64,000 nt of DNA. Origin: Halorubrum rutilum (GTDB taxonomy: Archaea; Halobacteriota; Halobacteria; Halobacteriales; Haloferacaceae). Below the pieces are notes generated by a model. That model saw nothing but the letters and a program-made list of their open reading frames with translations, was not told the DNA's origin and did not search any database. The position numbers and the translations under genes were made by a program. Positions 25,407-35,259 of this stretch are shown piece by piece. Where the stretch lies: NCBI RefSeq assembly GCF_024494565.1, contig NZ_JANHDN010000011.1, forward strand, positions 1 through 64,000, in the 5' to 3' direction. Numbering within the stretch: position 1 is the first letter of the stretch; every line of letters starts with the position of its first letter.

Positions 25407-26381
25407 GTGACTGACAGCACAGAGAGTCCCGACCTGTCCCGGCGGGGCGGGCTCACACGACTGAAGGAGGGAACCTACGGCGGGCTGTTCGCGGCGTGCG
25501 CGGCGATCACCCTGCTCACGACCGTCGCGATCTTCGTCACGCTCCTGTCGGACGCGGTGGTGTTCTTCCGGTCGATCCCCGTCGCCGAGTTCCTCACCGG
25601 CACCAACTGGAGCCCGAACCCGGCCGGCGGGGGGCAGGCGTTCGGCATCATCCCGCTGCTGATCGGGACGATCACCGTGACGGTCACCGCGGCGTTCATC
25701 TCGATCCCGATCGGGACGCTCACCGCGATCTACCTCAGCGAGTACGCGACCCCGAACGCCCGGTCGATCCTGAAGCCGCTGTTGGAGATCCTGGCCGGCA
25801 TCCCGACCGTCGTCTACGGCTACTTCGCGCTGGTGTACGTCACCCCGGCACTGAAGGCGACGCTGTTCCCCGAGATGAGCACGTTCAACGCGCTCTCGGC
25901 GTCGATCATGGTCGGGATCATGACGATCCCGATGGTGTCGTCGATCTCCGAGGACGCCATGAGCGCGGTGCCGGACCAGCTCCGACAGGCCGGCTACGGG
26001 CTCGGCGCGACCAAGTTCGAGGTGTCGACCGGGATCGTCGTTCCGGCGTCGATCTCCGGGATCGCCTCCTCGTACATCCTCGCCGTCTCCCGCGCCGTCG
26101 GCGAGACGATGATCGTCGTCGTCGCGATGGGCGCGCAGGCGCGGATGCCGGAGGTCCAGCGGGCGCTGTTCGGGATCCCGTTCGTCGACCCCGCCGACAT
26201 CCTGTTGGAGTCCGGGATGACCATCACCGTCGCGATGGTCCAGATCACCGGGGGCGACCTCACCGGCGGCACGCTCCCGTACAACTCCATGTTCGCGCTC
26301 GGTCTCGCGCTGTTCGCGGTCACCCTCGTCATGAACGTGATAAGCGACATCATCGCGGAACGCTACCGGGAGGAGTACTGA
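25407..26381 (+). CDS. pstC: Phosphate ABC transporter permease PstC
   Basis: This 324-residue permease has about six membrane spans and the ABC-permease EAA loop QLRQAGYGLGATKFEVSTGIVVPAS. GTG 25407 (VTDSTESPDLSRRGG) is the best start; a TATA-like GATTTACG between pstS and pstC might give extra expression. The stop TGA ends on the A of the pstA ATG (26381), so the two permeases are coupled. Confidence 0.94.
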   Translation: MTDSTESPDLSRRGGLTRLKEGTYGGLFAACAAITLLTTVAIFVTLLSDAVVFFRSIPVAEFLTGTNWSPNPAGGGQAFGIIPLLIGTITVTVTAAFISIPIGTLTAIYLSEYATPNARSILKPLLEILAGIPTVVYGYFALVYVTPALKATLFPEMSTFNALSASIMVGIMTIPMVSSISEDAMSAVPDQLRQAGYGLGATKFEVSTGIVVPASISGIASSYILAVSRAVGETMIVVVAMGAQARMPEVQRALFGIPFVDPADILLESGMTITVAMVQITGGDLTGGTLPYNSMFALGLALFAVTLVMNVISDIIAERYREEY

Positions 26382-28147
26382 TGGCGACCGAGAACCCGAA
26401 CGCCGACGGCTTCGGCGAGGTCAGCCGGGTCAGGGGGATCGCCTTCGAGTACCTCTCGTTCGGCGCGAGCGTGTTCGGCCTCGTCGCGCTCGGCGTCCTC
26501 TTGGTGTACGTCGCGATCGACGCCTTCGACCTGGCGAACGCCAGCCCCGAGTGGCTGCTGACGTACTTCCTCACGCTGGTCGTCCCGTTCCTCGCGTTCT
26601 GCCTGTTCAGCGCGAGCGACCCCGACGTCACCCGGCGCTCGCTCGGCGCGCTCGGCGGCGGCCTCGTCGCCGTCGCGGTGCTTTTCACCGCGGTCGAGGC
26701 GCTCGTCGCCCCGATCCCGCGACTCAACTGGCAGCTCGCGTACCTCTTCGTCGTCGCCGGGCCCGTCGCGGCGTACCTCGCGTACGTCGGGAGCCGCGGC
26801 CGCGTCGGCGCGGTCGGCTTCGGGCTCCTCGGGCGGCTGATCGGCGGCGTCGCGATCGGGCTCGCGGTCGGCACCCTGTTCCTGGTGCTCGACCCGCTCG
26901 TGTGGTTCCTCGCGTACACGCTCGGGATCCTGCCGGCCGTCGGGCTGTACGCGCTCGGGCGGGGTCGGTCGTCGTCGCGCGCGCAGACCGCGGCGGCGCC
27001 GGTCGGGCTCGTCGGGCTGGTCGCCGCGGTGTTCCTCCGCGGCGTGGTCCCGGTGTTCCCGTCGGACCTCGTCATCTACCTCTGGACGATCGCGGTCCCG
27101 GTCGCGGCCGCGGGGGCGTTCCTCGTCGCCGACCGTCGGGGCCGGACCGCCGCGGCGGTCGCCGGCGGCGTTCCGCTCGCCGTCGCGACCGCCGGCGGGT
27201 TCCTGGCCGCGGGCGCCGGGCTGCCGGCCCCCACGGTCCTCCTCGTGCTCGTCCTGACTGGCGTGCCGACCGCGGTCTACGTCTCCCGCGTGGTCGACAG
27301 CGGGGAGGGCCTCGTCGGGCTGGGGCTCCCGCTGCTGCTCGCCGCGGGCGTGGTCGCCGGAGCGCTGATCGTCGAGGCGTGGGGCGTCCCGGCGCCCGAC
27401 CCGTGGCTCGACCCGTCGTACCTCACGGAGGCGCCCTCCCGAACGCCGACCGAGGCGGGGCTCTACCCGGCCATCGTCGGCTCCGTCATCATCATCGCGA
27501 TGGTCGCGGTGCTGTCGTTCGCGCTCGGCGTCGGCACCTCCGTATTCCTGGAGGAGTACACGCCGGAGAGCGGGCCGCTCGGTACCCTGACGCGGATCCT
27601 GCAGGTCAACGTCGCGAACCTCGCGGCGGTGCCGTCGGTCGTCTACGGCCTCCTCGGCCTCGGGCTGTTCGCGAACCTCCTCGGCCTCGGGATCGGGACG
27701 GCGGTGACCGCGGCGCTGACGCTGTCGCTGCTCATCCTGCCGATCACGATCATCTCGGCACAGGAGGCGATCCGGTCGGTGCCGGACGACCTCCGGCGGG
27801 GCTCGGACGCCATGGGCGCGACGCGCTGGCAGACGACGAAGAACGTGGTGCTGCCCGAGGCGATGCCGGGGATCCTCACCGGGACGATCCTCGCGCTCGG
27901 GCGGGCCATCGGCGAGACCGCGCCGCTCATCATGATCGGCGCGGCGACGACGGTGTTCAGGGCGCCGGACAGCCTCTTCAGCCGGTTCAGCGCGATGCCG
28001 ATGCAGATCTACACGTGGGCCGGCTTCCCGCAGGCCGACTTCCGGTACGGCGTCGTCGCCGCGGGCGTCATCACGCTGCTGATCATCCTCGTCGGCATGA
28101 ACGGGACGGCGATACTGCTGCGGAACCGCGCGGAGCGGGGGAGCTAA
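26381..28147 (+). CDS. pstA: Phosphate ABC transporter permease PstA, N-terminally extended
   Basis: This protein is 588 residues, about twice the bacterial PstA length. The canonical permease lies in the last roughly 230 residues ([23 protein letters not shown] loop [25 protein letters not shown]). The first 350 residues form an additional membrane region of about ten hydrophobic segments with no recognised partner domain. Long PstA proteins occur in other haloarchaea, so this is not an assembly artefact. The start ATG 26381 shares its first base with the pstC stop. Confidence 0.9.
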   Translation: MATENPNADGFGEVSRVRGIAFEYLSFGASVFGLVALGVLLVYVAIDAFDLANASPEWLLTYFLTLVVPFLAFCLFSASDPDVTRRSLGALGGGLVAVAVLFTAVEALVAPIPRLNWQLAYLFVVAGPVAAYLAYVGSRGRVGAVGFGLLGRLIGGVAIGLAVGTLFLVLDPLVWFLAYTLGILPAVGLYALGRGRSSSRAQTAAAPVGLVGLVAAVFLRGVVPVFPSDLVIYLWTIAVPVAAAGAFLVADRRGRTAAAVAGGVPLAVATAGGFLAAGAGLPAPTVLLVLVLTGVPTAVYVSRVVDSGEGLVGLGLPLLLAAGVVAGALIVEAWGVPAPDPWLDPSYLTEAPSRTPTEAGLYPAIVGSVIIIAMVAVLSFALGVGTSVFLEEYTPESGPLGTLTRILQVNVANLAAVPSVVYGLLGLGLFANLLGLGIGTAVTAALTLSLLILPITIISAQEAIRSVPDDLRRGSDAMGATRWQTTKNVVLPEAMPGILTGTILALGRAIGETAPLIMIGAATTVFRAPDSLFSRFSAMPMQIYTWAGFPQADFRYGVVAAGVITLLIILVGMNGTAILLRNRAERGS

Positions 28148-28148
28148 C

Positions 28149-28985
<837 letters not shown>

Positions 28986-29125
28986 GCGCCCCGCGTCGCC
29001 CGCCGCTCGCTCCGCGGCGAGCGGTCCGGACCGTTCGACGGCGGGCGGTGCGGACCGGCGCGTGAGGGGCGGGCCGGAGCGCCCGCTTCCGGAACCACTA
29101 ATCGGTTCCGCGCGCATCCTCCACC

Positions 29126-30178
29126 GTGACGTTACTCGGGGAGCTCATCGGCGATCAGTCGCTGTTCGTCTGGATCCCGATCGGCGTCGTCGGGTTCCTC
29201 CTGACCTGGAAGGGCGCGAACGTCGTCGAGTCGACGACGTCGAAGATCAGCGACCACTTCGGCGTCTCGCAGGCGATCCAGGGCGGGCTGATCGTCGCGG
29301 CCGCGACCTCGTTCCCCGAGCTCGCGATCATCGTGATCTCCGTGCTGGTCCTCGGCGAGTTCGGCGTCGGCGCCGGCGCGCTCATCGGCACCGCGGTGTT
29401 CAACATCTTGGTCATCCCCGCGGCCGTCGCCGTCACGAGCGGCGACACCACGACGACGCAGGGGATCGTCTACCGCGACGCCATCTTCTACATGGTCGCC
29501 GTCCTCGCGCTCTTCGGCGTGATCGCCCTGGGCGTCCTCGGCACCGACGGGCGGGAGCTCGCGCGGATCACGCCGCAGATGGGCGTCGGACTGCTGGTGC
29601 TGTACGGCGTGTACGTCATCCTGCTCGTCGGCGGGAAGAGCGGCGCGTCGGCGCGCAAGAAGGCCGAGTCGACGAACGTCCCGAAGCAGGTCGGGCTGTT
29701 CGCGGCCGGGCTGGCCGTCGTGCTCGTCGGCGTCGAGTCGATGATCGGGATGACGCTCGAAGCCTCCGAGGCGCTGGGCGCGCCGCCGTTCCTGATGTCC
29801 GTCACCGTGCTGTCGGTGATGAGCTCGTTCCCGGACCTCCTCGTCGGCGTGAAGATGGGCAAGGCCGGCGACAAGCGGGCCGCGGTCGCCAACGTCTTCG
29901 GGACGAACACGTTCAACCTCGTCGCCGCGCTGCCAATCGGCGTCATCCTCGCCGGCGGCGTCTCGATCGGGTTCCTCACCTCGGTCCCCCTCATGCTGTT
30001 CCTGTTTTACACCACCCTCGTCGTCGTGGTGATGGCCGCGACGGACTTCGAGATCACCACCGAGGAGGGGTACGCCTTCCTCGCGATGTACGCGGCCTTC
30101 CTCGGCTGGATGACGACCGAGGCGCTCGGGATCACCACCCTGTTGACCGAGTCGACGCTCCGGACGATCGTCGGGTGA
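29126..30178 (+). CDS. Sodium/calcium exchanger family protein
   Basis: This 350-residue membrane protein of the Ca2+/cation antiporter superfamily has two homologous halves, each with an ion-binding repeat: ATSFPELAIIVIS with GTAVFNILVIPAA, and MSSFPDLLVGVKMG with GTNTFNLVAALP. In the second repeat Asp replaces the usual Glu, which can alter ion preference. The start is GTG 29126. It lies directly after the pst operon but has its own 140-bp upstream gap, so co-regulation is uncertain. Confidence 0.88.
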   Translation: MTLLGELIGDQSLFVWIPIGVVGFLLTWKGANVVESTTSKISDHFGVSQAIQGGLIVAAATSFPELAIIVISVLVLGEFGVGAGALIGTAVFNILVIPAAVAVTSGDTTTTQGIVYRDAIFYMVAVLALFGVIALGVLGTDGRELARITPQMGVGLLVLYGVYVILLVGGKSGASARKKAESTNVPKQVGLFAAGLAVVLVGVESMIGMTLEASEALGAPPFLMSVTVLSVMSSFPDLLVGVKMGKAGDKRAAVANVFGTNTFNLVAALPIGVILAGGVSIGFLTSVPLMLFLFYTTLVVVVMAATDFEITTEEGYAFLAMYAAFLGWMTTEALGITTLLTESTLRTIVG

Positions 30179-30225
30179 GCCGGCGGTGACTCGATCGGTG
30201 GCGCGACCGAGTCCCCGGCCCGCCG

Positions 30226-31182
30226 CTACTCCGTCCGGATCCAGACCTCGATCCCGTCGGCGTCGGTGACGGCGACTCCGCCCTCCCGCTCTGCGACCGC
30301 GACGTCGACGTCGCCGCCGGCCGCGACCGCCTCCAGCCGAGTCCGGACCGCGTCGAGCGCGGCGGCGTCGGGAACCACGACCTCGAACCACGCGAGCCCG
30401 CGGCCCGCGGCCGGCGTCGTCCGCCCCCGCCACGCGTTCGCGGCGAGGTGGTGGTGGTAGCCGCCGGCCGCGACGAACCGGACGTCCGGGCCGGCCTCGC
30501 CGACCTCGAAGCCGATCCCGTCGACGTAGACGGCTTCGAACGCCGACAGCGACGTCGCTTCGAGGTGGACGTGGCCGACGTCGGTGCCGGACGGGACGCG
30601 GTCGACGGGCGAGGGGTCGGCGGGGGCGTCGCCCGCGTCGGCCGCCCCCGCGGCCGCCGCGACGCCCTCGACGTCGAGCGGCTCGGTCGCCATCCGAGGC
30701 GTCCCGTCGTCGTCGACCGGCCACTCCTCGCGGGGGCGGTCGCGGTAGATCTCCACCCCGTTCCCCTCCGGGTCGTCGAGGTACAGCGCCTCGCTGACGA
30801 GGTGGTCGGACGCGCCGTCGAGCCGCCAGCGCTCGCGCACCCGGCCCAGCGCCCCGCCGAGCGCGGCCCGAGAGGGGACCCGGAACGCGACGTGAAAGAG
30901 GCCGGCCTCGGTTGGGCCGCGCTCTGGGCGGTCCGGGTCGCGGCGAAGGGCGAGCAGGGGAACGGCCTCGCGCCCCGCGGCCTCCGCGCCGTCGACGCCG
31001 AGGACGGCCGCGTCGCCGTCGCGGTCGAGGACGGCGAGGCCGACGACGTCGCGGTAGAAGGCGGTCGTCTCGTCGAGGTCGGCGACGCGGAGCGCGACGC
31101 GGCCGATCCGCGTGTCGGCGGGGAGGCGGTCGCTCGCGGATCGGTCGGCGTCGGGGCGGTCGACGCGAGGGTCGTCGGGCAT
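30226..31182 (-). CDS. VOC family protein (catechol-2,3-dioxygenase-like)
   Basis: This 318-residue protein has two vicinal-oxygen-chelate modules: RIGRVALRVADLDETTAFYRDVVGL (module 1) with LYLDDPEGNGVEIYRDRPR, and VGHVHLEATSLSAFEAVYVDGIGFE with YHHHLAANAWRG (module 2). The form resembles CatE-like extradiol dioxygenases. Metal ligands would be His in the first strand and Glu in VEIYRD; no substrate can be inferred. It is divergent from the B12-binding mutase subunit gene. Confidence 0.85.
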   Translation of the reverse strand: MPDDPRVDRPDADRSASDRLPADTRIGRVALRVADLDETTAFYRDVVGLAVLDRDGDAAVLGVDGAEAAGREAVPLLALRRDPDRPERGPTEAGLFHVAFRVPSRAALGGALGRVRERWRLDGASDHLVSEALYLDDPEGNGVEIYRDRPREEWPVDDDGTPRMATEPLDVEGVAAAAGAADAGDAPADPSPVDRVPSGTDVGHVHLEATSLSAFEAVYVDGIGFEVGEAGPDVRFVAAGGYHHHLAANAWRGRTTPAAGRGLAWFEVVVPDAAALDAVRTRLEAVAAGGDVDVAVAEREGGVAVTDADGIEVWIRTE

Positions 31183-31272
31183 ACCCCCGTCGAGGGGCGC
31201 CCGCGCGTTCAACGCGTCGATCCCACCCGATCGTCCGTTAGAGTCAAACGGCGGGGCGACGCAGTACCCGAC

Positions 31273-31692
31273 ATGAGCGTCGAACAGGAGGAGCGGGCCA
31301 TCCGGTGTCTGGTGGCGAAGGTCGGCCTCGACGGCCACGACCGGGGCGCACACGTGATCGCGCGGGCGTTCCGCGACGCCGGCTTCGAGGTCGTCTACTC
31401 CGGGCTCCACCGCGCGCCCGAGGACATCGTGCAGGCGGCGGTCCAGGAGGACGTCGACGTGCTCGGCATCTCGATCCTCTCGGGCGCCCACAACACCCTC
31501 GTGCCGAAGGTGATCGAGGGGCTCAAGGAGTACGACGCGTTCGAGGACACCCTCATCCTGGTGGGCGGGATCATCCCCGACGACGACGAGGACGAGCTCA
31601 AGTCGCTCGGCGTCGCCGAGGTGTTCGGCCCCGGCACGCCGATGGAGGAGACGATCGAGTTCATCCGGGACAACGTGCCGGAGCGGGCGTAG
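31273..31692 (+). CDS. B12-binding subunit of methylmalonyl-CoA mutase family
   Basis: This 139-residue stand-alone cobalamin-binding domain has the diagnostic DGHDRGAHVIARAF (DxHxxG, His ligand to cobalt), SILSGAHNTLVPKV, LVGGIIP and FGPGTPMEE. In haloarchaea and many archaea the mutase large subunit is encoded separately; it is not in this window. The ATG 31273 start follows a short gap after the divergent VOC gene. The stop is followed immediately by the meaB ATG (31693), so the two are cotranscribed. Confidence 0.93.
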   Translation: MSVEQEERAIRCLVAKVGLDGHDRGAHVIARAFRDAGFEVVYSGLHRAPEDIVQAAVQEDVDVLGISILSGAHNTLVPKVIEGLKEYDAFEDTLILVGGIIPDDDEDELKSLGVAEVFGPGTPMEETIEFIRDNVPERA

Positions 31693-32817
31693 ATGGGCGG
31701 GCCGACCCCCGACGAGGAGTCGACGGCGCGGGCCCCGGAGCTGAGCGACCGCGACGCCGAGCTCGTCGAGGAGCTGCTCGCCGGGAGCCACCGGGCGCTC
31801 GCCCGGGTCATCACGCGGATCGAGGACCGCGCGGCGGGCCACCGGGCGATCGTCTCCGCGCTCCACGGGCACACCGGCGGCGCCGACGTGATCGGGATCA
31901 CGGGCTCGCCCGGCGCGGGGAAGTCGACGCTCGTCGACAAGCTGGCGGCCGCCTACCGCGAGCGCGGCGACACCGTCGGCGTCGTCGCCGTCGACCCCTC
32001 CTCGCCGTACACCGGCGGCGCCGTGCTCGGCGACCGGATCCGCATGGGGTCGAACGTCGGCGACATGGACGTGTTCTTCCGGTCGATGAGCGCGCGCGGC
32101 CAGCTCGGCGGGCTCTCGATGGCGACGGCGGACGCCGTGAAGGCGCTCGACGCCTTCGGGAAGGACGCCGTGATCATCGAGACGGTCGGCGCGGGGCAGA
32201 ACGAGGTCGACGTGGTCCGCACCGCCGACACGGTGGCGGTGCTCGTCCAGCCCGGCTCCGGCGACGACGTGCAGACGCTGAAGGCCGGCATCCTGGAGAT
32301 CGGCGACGTGTTCGTCGTCAACAAGGCCGACATGGACGGCGCGGAGCGCACCCTCGCCGAGTTGGAGGAGATGGTCCACCGGCGGGAGGGGCCCACGAAG
32401 GGGCTCGAAACGGGCCACCACGGGTTCGACGCGCCGGAGCATCCGGACGACCCGGAGGATTCGGACGATTCGGACGCGGAGGACAGTTCGGGCTCCCCCG
32501 AGTGGACCCCCGAGGTGCTCCGGACCGTCGCGAACACGGGCGAGGGCGTCGACGAGCTGATCGCGGCGTTCGACGCCCACGCCGCGCACCTCCGGGAGTC
32601 GGGCGAGATCGAGGCGACGGAGCGCCGGCGCTACGCCGAGGAGATCCGGACGCTCGTGCGCTCGGACGTGGGCGCGCTCGCGGCCGGCGAGATCGAGCGC
32701 CGCGGCGGGATCGACCGGCTCGCCGAGGCGGTCCGGAGACGCGAGACCGACCCGTACAGCGTCGCCGCCGAGGTCGTCGCCCCCATCGTCGACTGCGTCG
32801 AGCCGGACGGGGAGTGA
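31693..32817 (+). CDS. meaB: Mutase-associated GTPase MeaB
   Basis: This 374-residue G3E-family GTPase protects and reactivates methylmalonyl-CoA mutase by gating cobalamin loading. Walker A GSPGAGKST, switch region DPSSPYTGGAVLGDRIRM, ETVGAGQNEVDVV and base-recognition NKAD are present. An acidic insertion (EHPDDPEDSDDSDAEDSSG, about residues 258-276) is a halophilic addition. Its direct junction to the B12-binding subunit gene confirms the mutase role. Confidence 0.94.
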   Translation: MGGPTPDEESTARAPELSDRDAELVEELLAGSHRALARVITRIEDRAAGHRAIVSALHGHTGGADVIGITGSPGAGKSTLVDKLAAAYRERGDTVGVVAVDPSSPYTGGAVLGDRIRMGSNVGDMDVFFRSMSARGQLGGLSMATADAVKALDAFGKDAVIIETVGAGQNEVDVVRTADTVAVLVQPGSGDDVQTLKAGILEIGDVFVVNKADMDGAERTLAELEEMVHRREGPTKGLETGHHGFDAPEHPDDPEDSDDSDAEDSSGSPEWTPEVLRTVANTGEGVDELIAAFDAHAAHLRESGEIEATERRRYAEEIRTLVRSDVGALAAGEIERRGGIDRLAEAVRRRETDPYSVAAEVVAPIVDCVEPDGE

Positions 32818-32863
32818 CCCCTCCGCCACGAGGTATAAGTCGCCCGCGGACCAACAGGTTTCC

Positions 32864-33820
32864 ATGAAGCTCAGGAACCTCGCCGGGACCGCCCTCCTCG
32901 GCGTCGGCGCGCTCGCCGCGGTCAACACCGGACTCCGCTACGAGGGCGAGCTGGAGGCCCCGCTCGACGGCGACGACGGCGTCTTCCGCTGGCGCGGGAT
33001 GGACGTCGCGTTCACCGAGGCGGGCGACCCCGACGACCCGGACCTCGCGCTGCTCCACGGGATCAACGCCGCCGGCTCCTCGGGCGAGTGGCGCGCGGTG
33101 TTCGACGACCTGGCGGCCGACTACCACGTGATCGCGCCCGACTTCCCGGGGTACGGCCGCTCCGACCGGCCGCCGCTCCGGTACTCCGCGGCGCTGTACG
33201 AGGACTTCGTCCGCGACTTCCTCGCCGACCTCCACGAGCCGGCCGTCGTCGCCTCGTCGCTGTCGGCCGCGTACGCCGCCGCCGCGGCGACCGGGGACGG
33301 GTCCGGAAGCGACGCGGTCGACGTGCGCGGCTTCGTCGGGGTCTGTCCGACGAGCACCGCGGGACCGAGCCCGCCGAAGTCGTGGCTCCGCGAGCTGCTC
33401 CGGTCGCCGCTGATCGGCGACGCCCTCTTCAACGTCATCGCGTCGAAGCCGTCGATCCGCTACTTCAACGCCGACCACGGCTACGACGACCCGACGAACC
33501 CGAGCGAGGAGTGGACCGACTACGAGTGGCGGACGACCCACGTCGAGAACGCCCGGTTCGCGCCGGCCTCGTTCGTTTCCGGCTACCTCAACAGCGACCT
33601 GGACCTCGCGGCCGCGCTCGCCGACCTCGACGTGCCGCCGACGGTCGTCTGGGGGCGCGAGGCCGAGGTGAGCCCCCTCTCCGAGGGCCGCGAGCTGGCC
33701 GACGCGGCCGACGCGCGCCTCGTCGTCTTCGACCGCGCGCGACTGCTCCCGCACGTCGAACACCCGGACCGGTTCGTCGAGACGGTGCGGGAGAGCCTCG
33801 TCGCGGGCGCGACCGCCTGA
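32864..33820 (+). CDS. Alpha/beta-fold hydrolase
   Basis: This 318-residue protein begins with a short hydrophobic segment (LAGTALLGVGALAAVNTG) that may anchor it to the membrane. The alpha/beta hydrolase fold follows with oxyanion-hole LLHGINAAGSSG, PDFPGYGRSDRP and a terminal catalytic His candidate in LLPHVEHPDRF. The nucleophile elbow reads ASSLSA (Ser132), not GxSxG, an unusual loss of both glycines. TATA-like GTATAAGT lies about 30 bp upstream. The substrate is unknown. Confidence 0.85.
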   Translation: MKLRNLAGTALLGVGALAAVNTGLRYEGELEAPLDGDDGVFRWRGMDVAFTEAGDPDDPDLALLHGINAAGSSGEWRAVFDDLAADYHVIAPDFPGYGRSDRPPLRYSAALYEDFVRDFLADLHEPAVVASSLSAAYAAAAATGDGSGSDAVDVRGFVGVCPTSTAGPSPPKSWLRELLRSPLIGDALFNVIASKPSIRYFNADHGYDDPTNPSEEWTDYEWRTTHVENARFAPASFVSGYLNSDLDLAAALADLDVPPTVVWGREAEVSPLSEGRELADAADARLVVFDRARLLPHVEHPDRFVETVRESLVAGATA

Positions 33821-33916
33821 GGCGGGCATCCCGTAGGGTCCGGCGTCCGGCGCGCGAGTATCAGCGCTGAGTATCGCGGGGTAACCGGTTTATTCCGGAA
33901 CCGGCGACTCCGAGCC

Positions 33917-34702
33917 ATGACCGACTCATCGCTTCGAGTGCTCTGCGTCGACGACGAGCCGGGGCTCGCGGCCCTCGTCGCCGCGTACCTCGAACGCGAC
34001 GACGGGATCGGCTGCGAGGCCGTCGCCGAGACCGACCCGGAGGCGGCGCTGGACCGCATCGAGCGCGAGGCGTTCGACTGCGTCGTGAGCGACTACGACA
34101 TGCCCGGCCGCACCGGGATCGAGCTCCTCTCGGCGGCGCGCGAGAGCGAGCCCGACCTCCCCTTCCTCCTCTTCTCCGCGACCGAGCCGGACGCCATCGC
34201 GGCCGAGATGGTCCGCGCGGGCGTCAGCGACTACGTCGCCAAGCGCGGCGGCGTCGACGGGTACACCGCGCTCCTGCGCCGCGTCGGACACGCGATCGAC
34301 GGCGACGGCGGGAGCTTCGGGGCGGGCGACGAGGGCGAGTCGGCCGCGGCCGTCGACCCCGCGGCCGACGTCGCGCTCGACGGGGTCTGTACGGTCGCGC
34401 CCGACGGGACCTTCGAGTTCGTCGGCGATGAGTACGGGCGGCTGTACGGCTACGAGCCGGACGAGCTCGTCGGCGAGCGCTGGCAGCGCCTCCACCCGGA
34501 CGAGGAGGTCGAACACATCCGGACGCACGTCATCCCGGCGGTGATGGAGGGCGAGCGGTGGACCGGGACGAGCGAGGGGCTCCGCGCCGACGGGACGACG
34601 TTCACCGAGTCGAAGCTGGTGAGCGCGGCGGGCGACGGCCGGCTCGTCATCTCGGTGTCCCCGTTCGACGAGGTCGCCGGCGGACGGGCCGCGAGCGACT
34701 GA
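33917..34702 (+). CDS. Response regulator with PAS domain
   Basis: This 261-residue protein has a CheY-like receiver (LRVLCVDDEPGLAALVAAYL, phospho-Asp in DCVVSDYDMPGRTG, conserved Lys in YVAKRGGVDGY) followed by a linker and a PAS-like domain (DGVCTVAPDGTFEFVGDEYGRLYG). There is no kinase or DNA-binding output domain, a common layout in haloarchaea. A short inverted repeat CCGGTT...AACCGG overlaps its likely TATA at about 33885-33904. The cognate kinase is not adjacent. Confidence 0.88.
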   Translation: MTDSSLRVLCVDDEPGLAALVAAYLERDDGIGCEAVAETDPEAALDRIEREAFDCVVSDYDMPGRTGIELLSAARESEPDLPFLLFSATEPDAIAAEMVRAGVSDYVAKRGGVDGYTALLRRVGHAIDGDGGSFGAGDEGESAAAVDPAADVALDGVCTVAPDGTFEFVGDEYGRLYGYEPDELVGERWQRLHPDEEVEHIRTHVIPAVMEGERWTGTSEGLRADGTTFTESKLVSAAGDGRLVISVSPFDEVAGGRAASD

Positions 34703-34819
34703 GGCGGTGGCGAATTAGTCGCGTTCCGGGGGAACTCTTCGACGACGACAAGCCCGTGTCGGAACCGACGGCAGCGCGCCCGGGGTCGTCGACAGTGGAC
34801 GCTTCCTGACGCTAATTAC

Positions 34820-35116
34820 GGTGGCGCGTGCCTCCGAGCGCCCATCGGGCGCGAGGAGCACGCGCGAGGGACGCGGCGACCGAAGGGAGCCGCGAGGCTG
34901 GGGAGGCGTGAGGTGCGGTCGCTGTGCGGTCGGACGGGACTCAAAGGGGCAGCCGTGAGGCGGGCACAGGCGACGGAAGCACTGCAAGGAGCGAGCCCCG
35001 CGAGCGACTGAAGCGCGCAGCGAGCGTGTGCCCGCCTCACGGCTGGGGCTTTGTGGTTGGTCTCAATCTCGACGATCACGTACGGCCGAGGGGCTGAAGC
35101 TCTGGAGGAATTACCC
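34820..35116 (+). repeat. Dispersed structured element, copy B
   Basis: This copy has the same architecture as copy D: distal arm starting GGTGGCGCG with a GAGCGCCCATCGGGCGCG hairpin, core GGGACTCAAAGGGGCAGCC (34936-34954), a perfect 18-bp inverted repeat (34951-34968 with 35027-35044) around a 58-nt loop, and tail GGCTGGGGCTTTG with a degenerate second tail box (GGGGCTGAAGCTCTGGAGG, 35090-35108). Its stem differs from copy A at several positions, but both arms have changed together. It fills most of the 557-bp gap 34703-35259; I see no gene there. The tail points toward the ncsA start. Confidence 0.85.
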
Positions 35117-35259
35117 GTCGACTCACGGTCTGGTATCTATCACCGAGCGGTCGGAGCTTCGGGGGCGTTCGCGTCGATGTCGCTCCCACTCAGTCTCGAT
35201 ACCATTCTCACGTATGCGGCCCGAAACGGGTATCCGCGCGCGTCCGCAACCCGACACCG

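Noticed and set aside
31273..32817. Frameshift splitting one mutase gene into two
   Set aside because: The B12-binding domain is complete with a proper stop, and MeaB is a separate family; separate subunits are normal in archaea.
30226..32928. 900-codon reverse ORF covering the VOC gene and the mutase/meaB genes
   Set aside because: Only 30226-31182 encodes VOC domains; the rest is a shadow of two clear forward genes.
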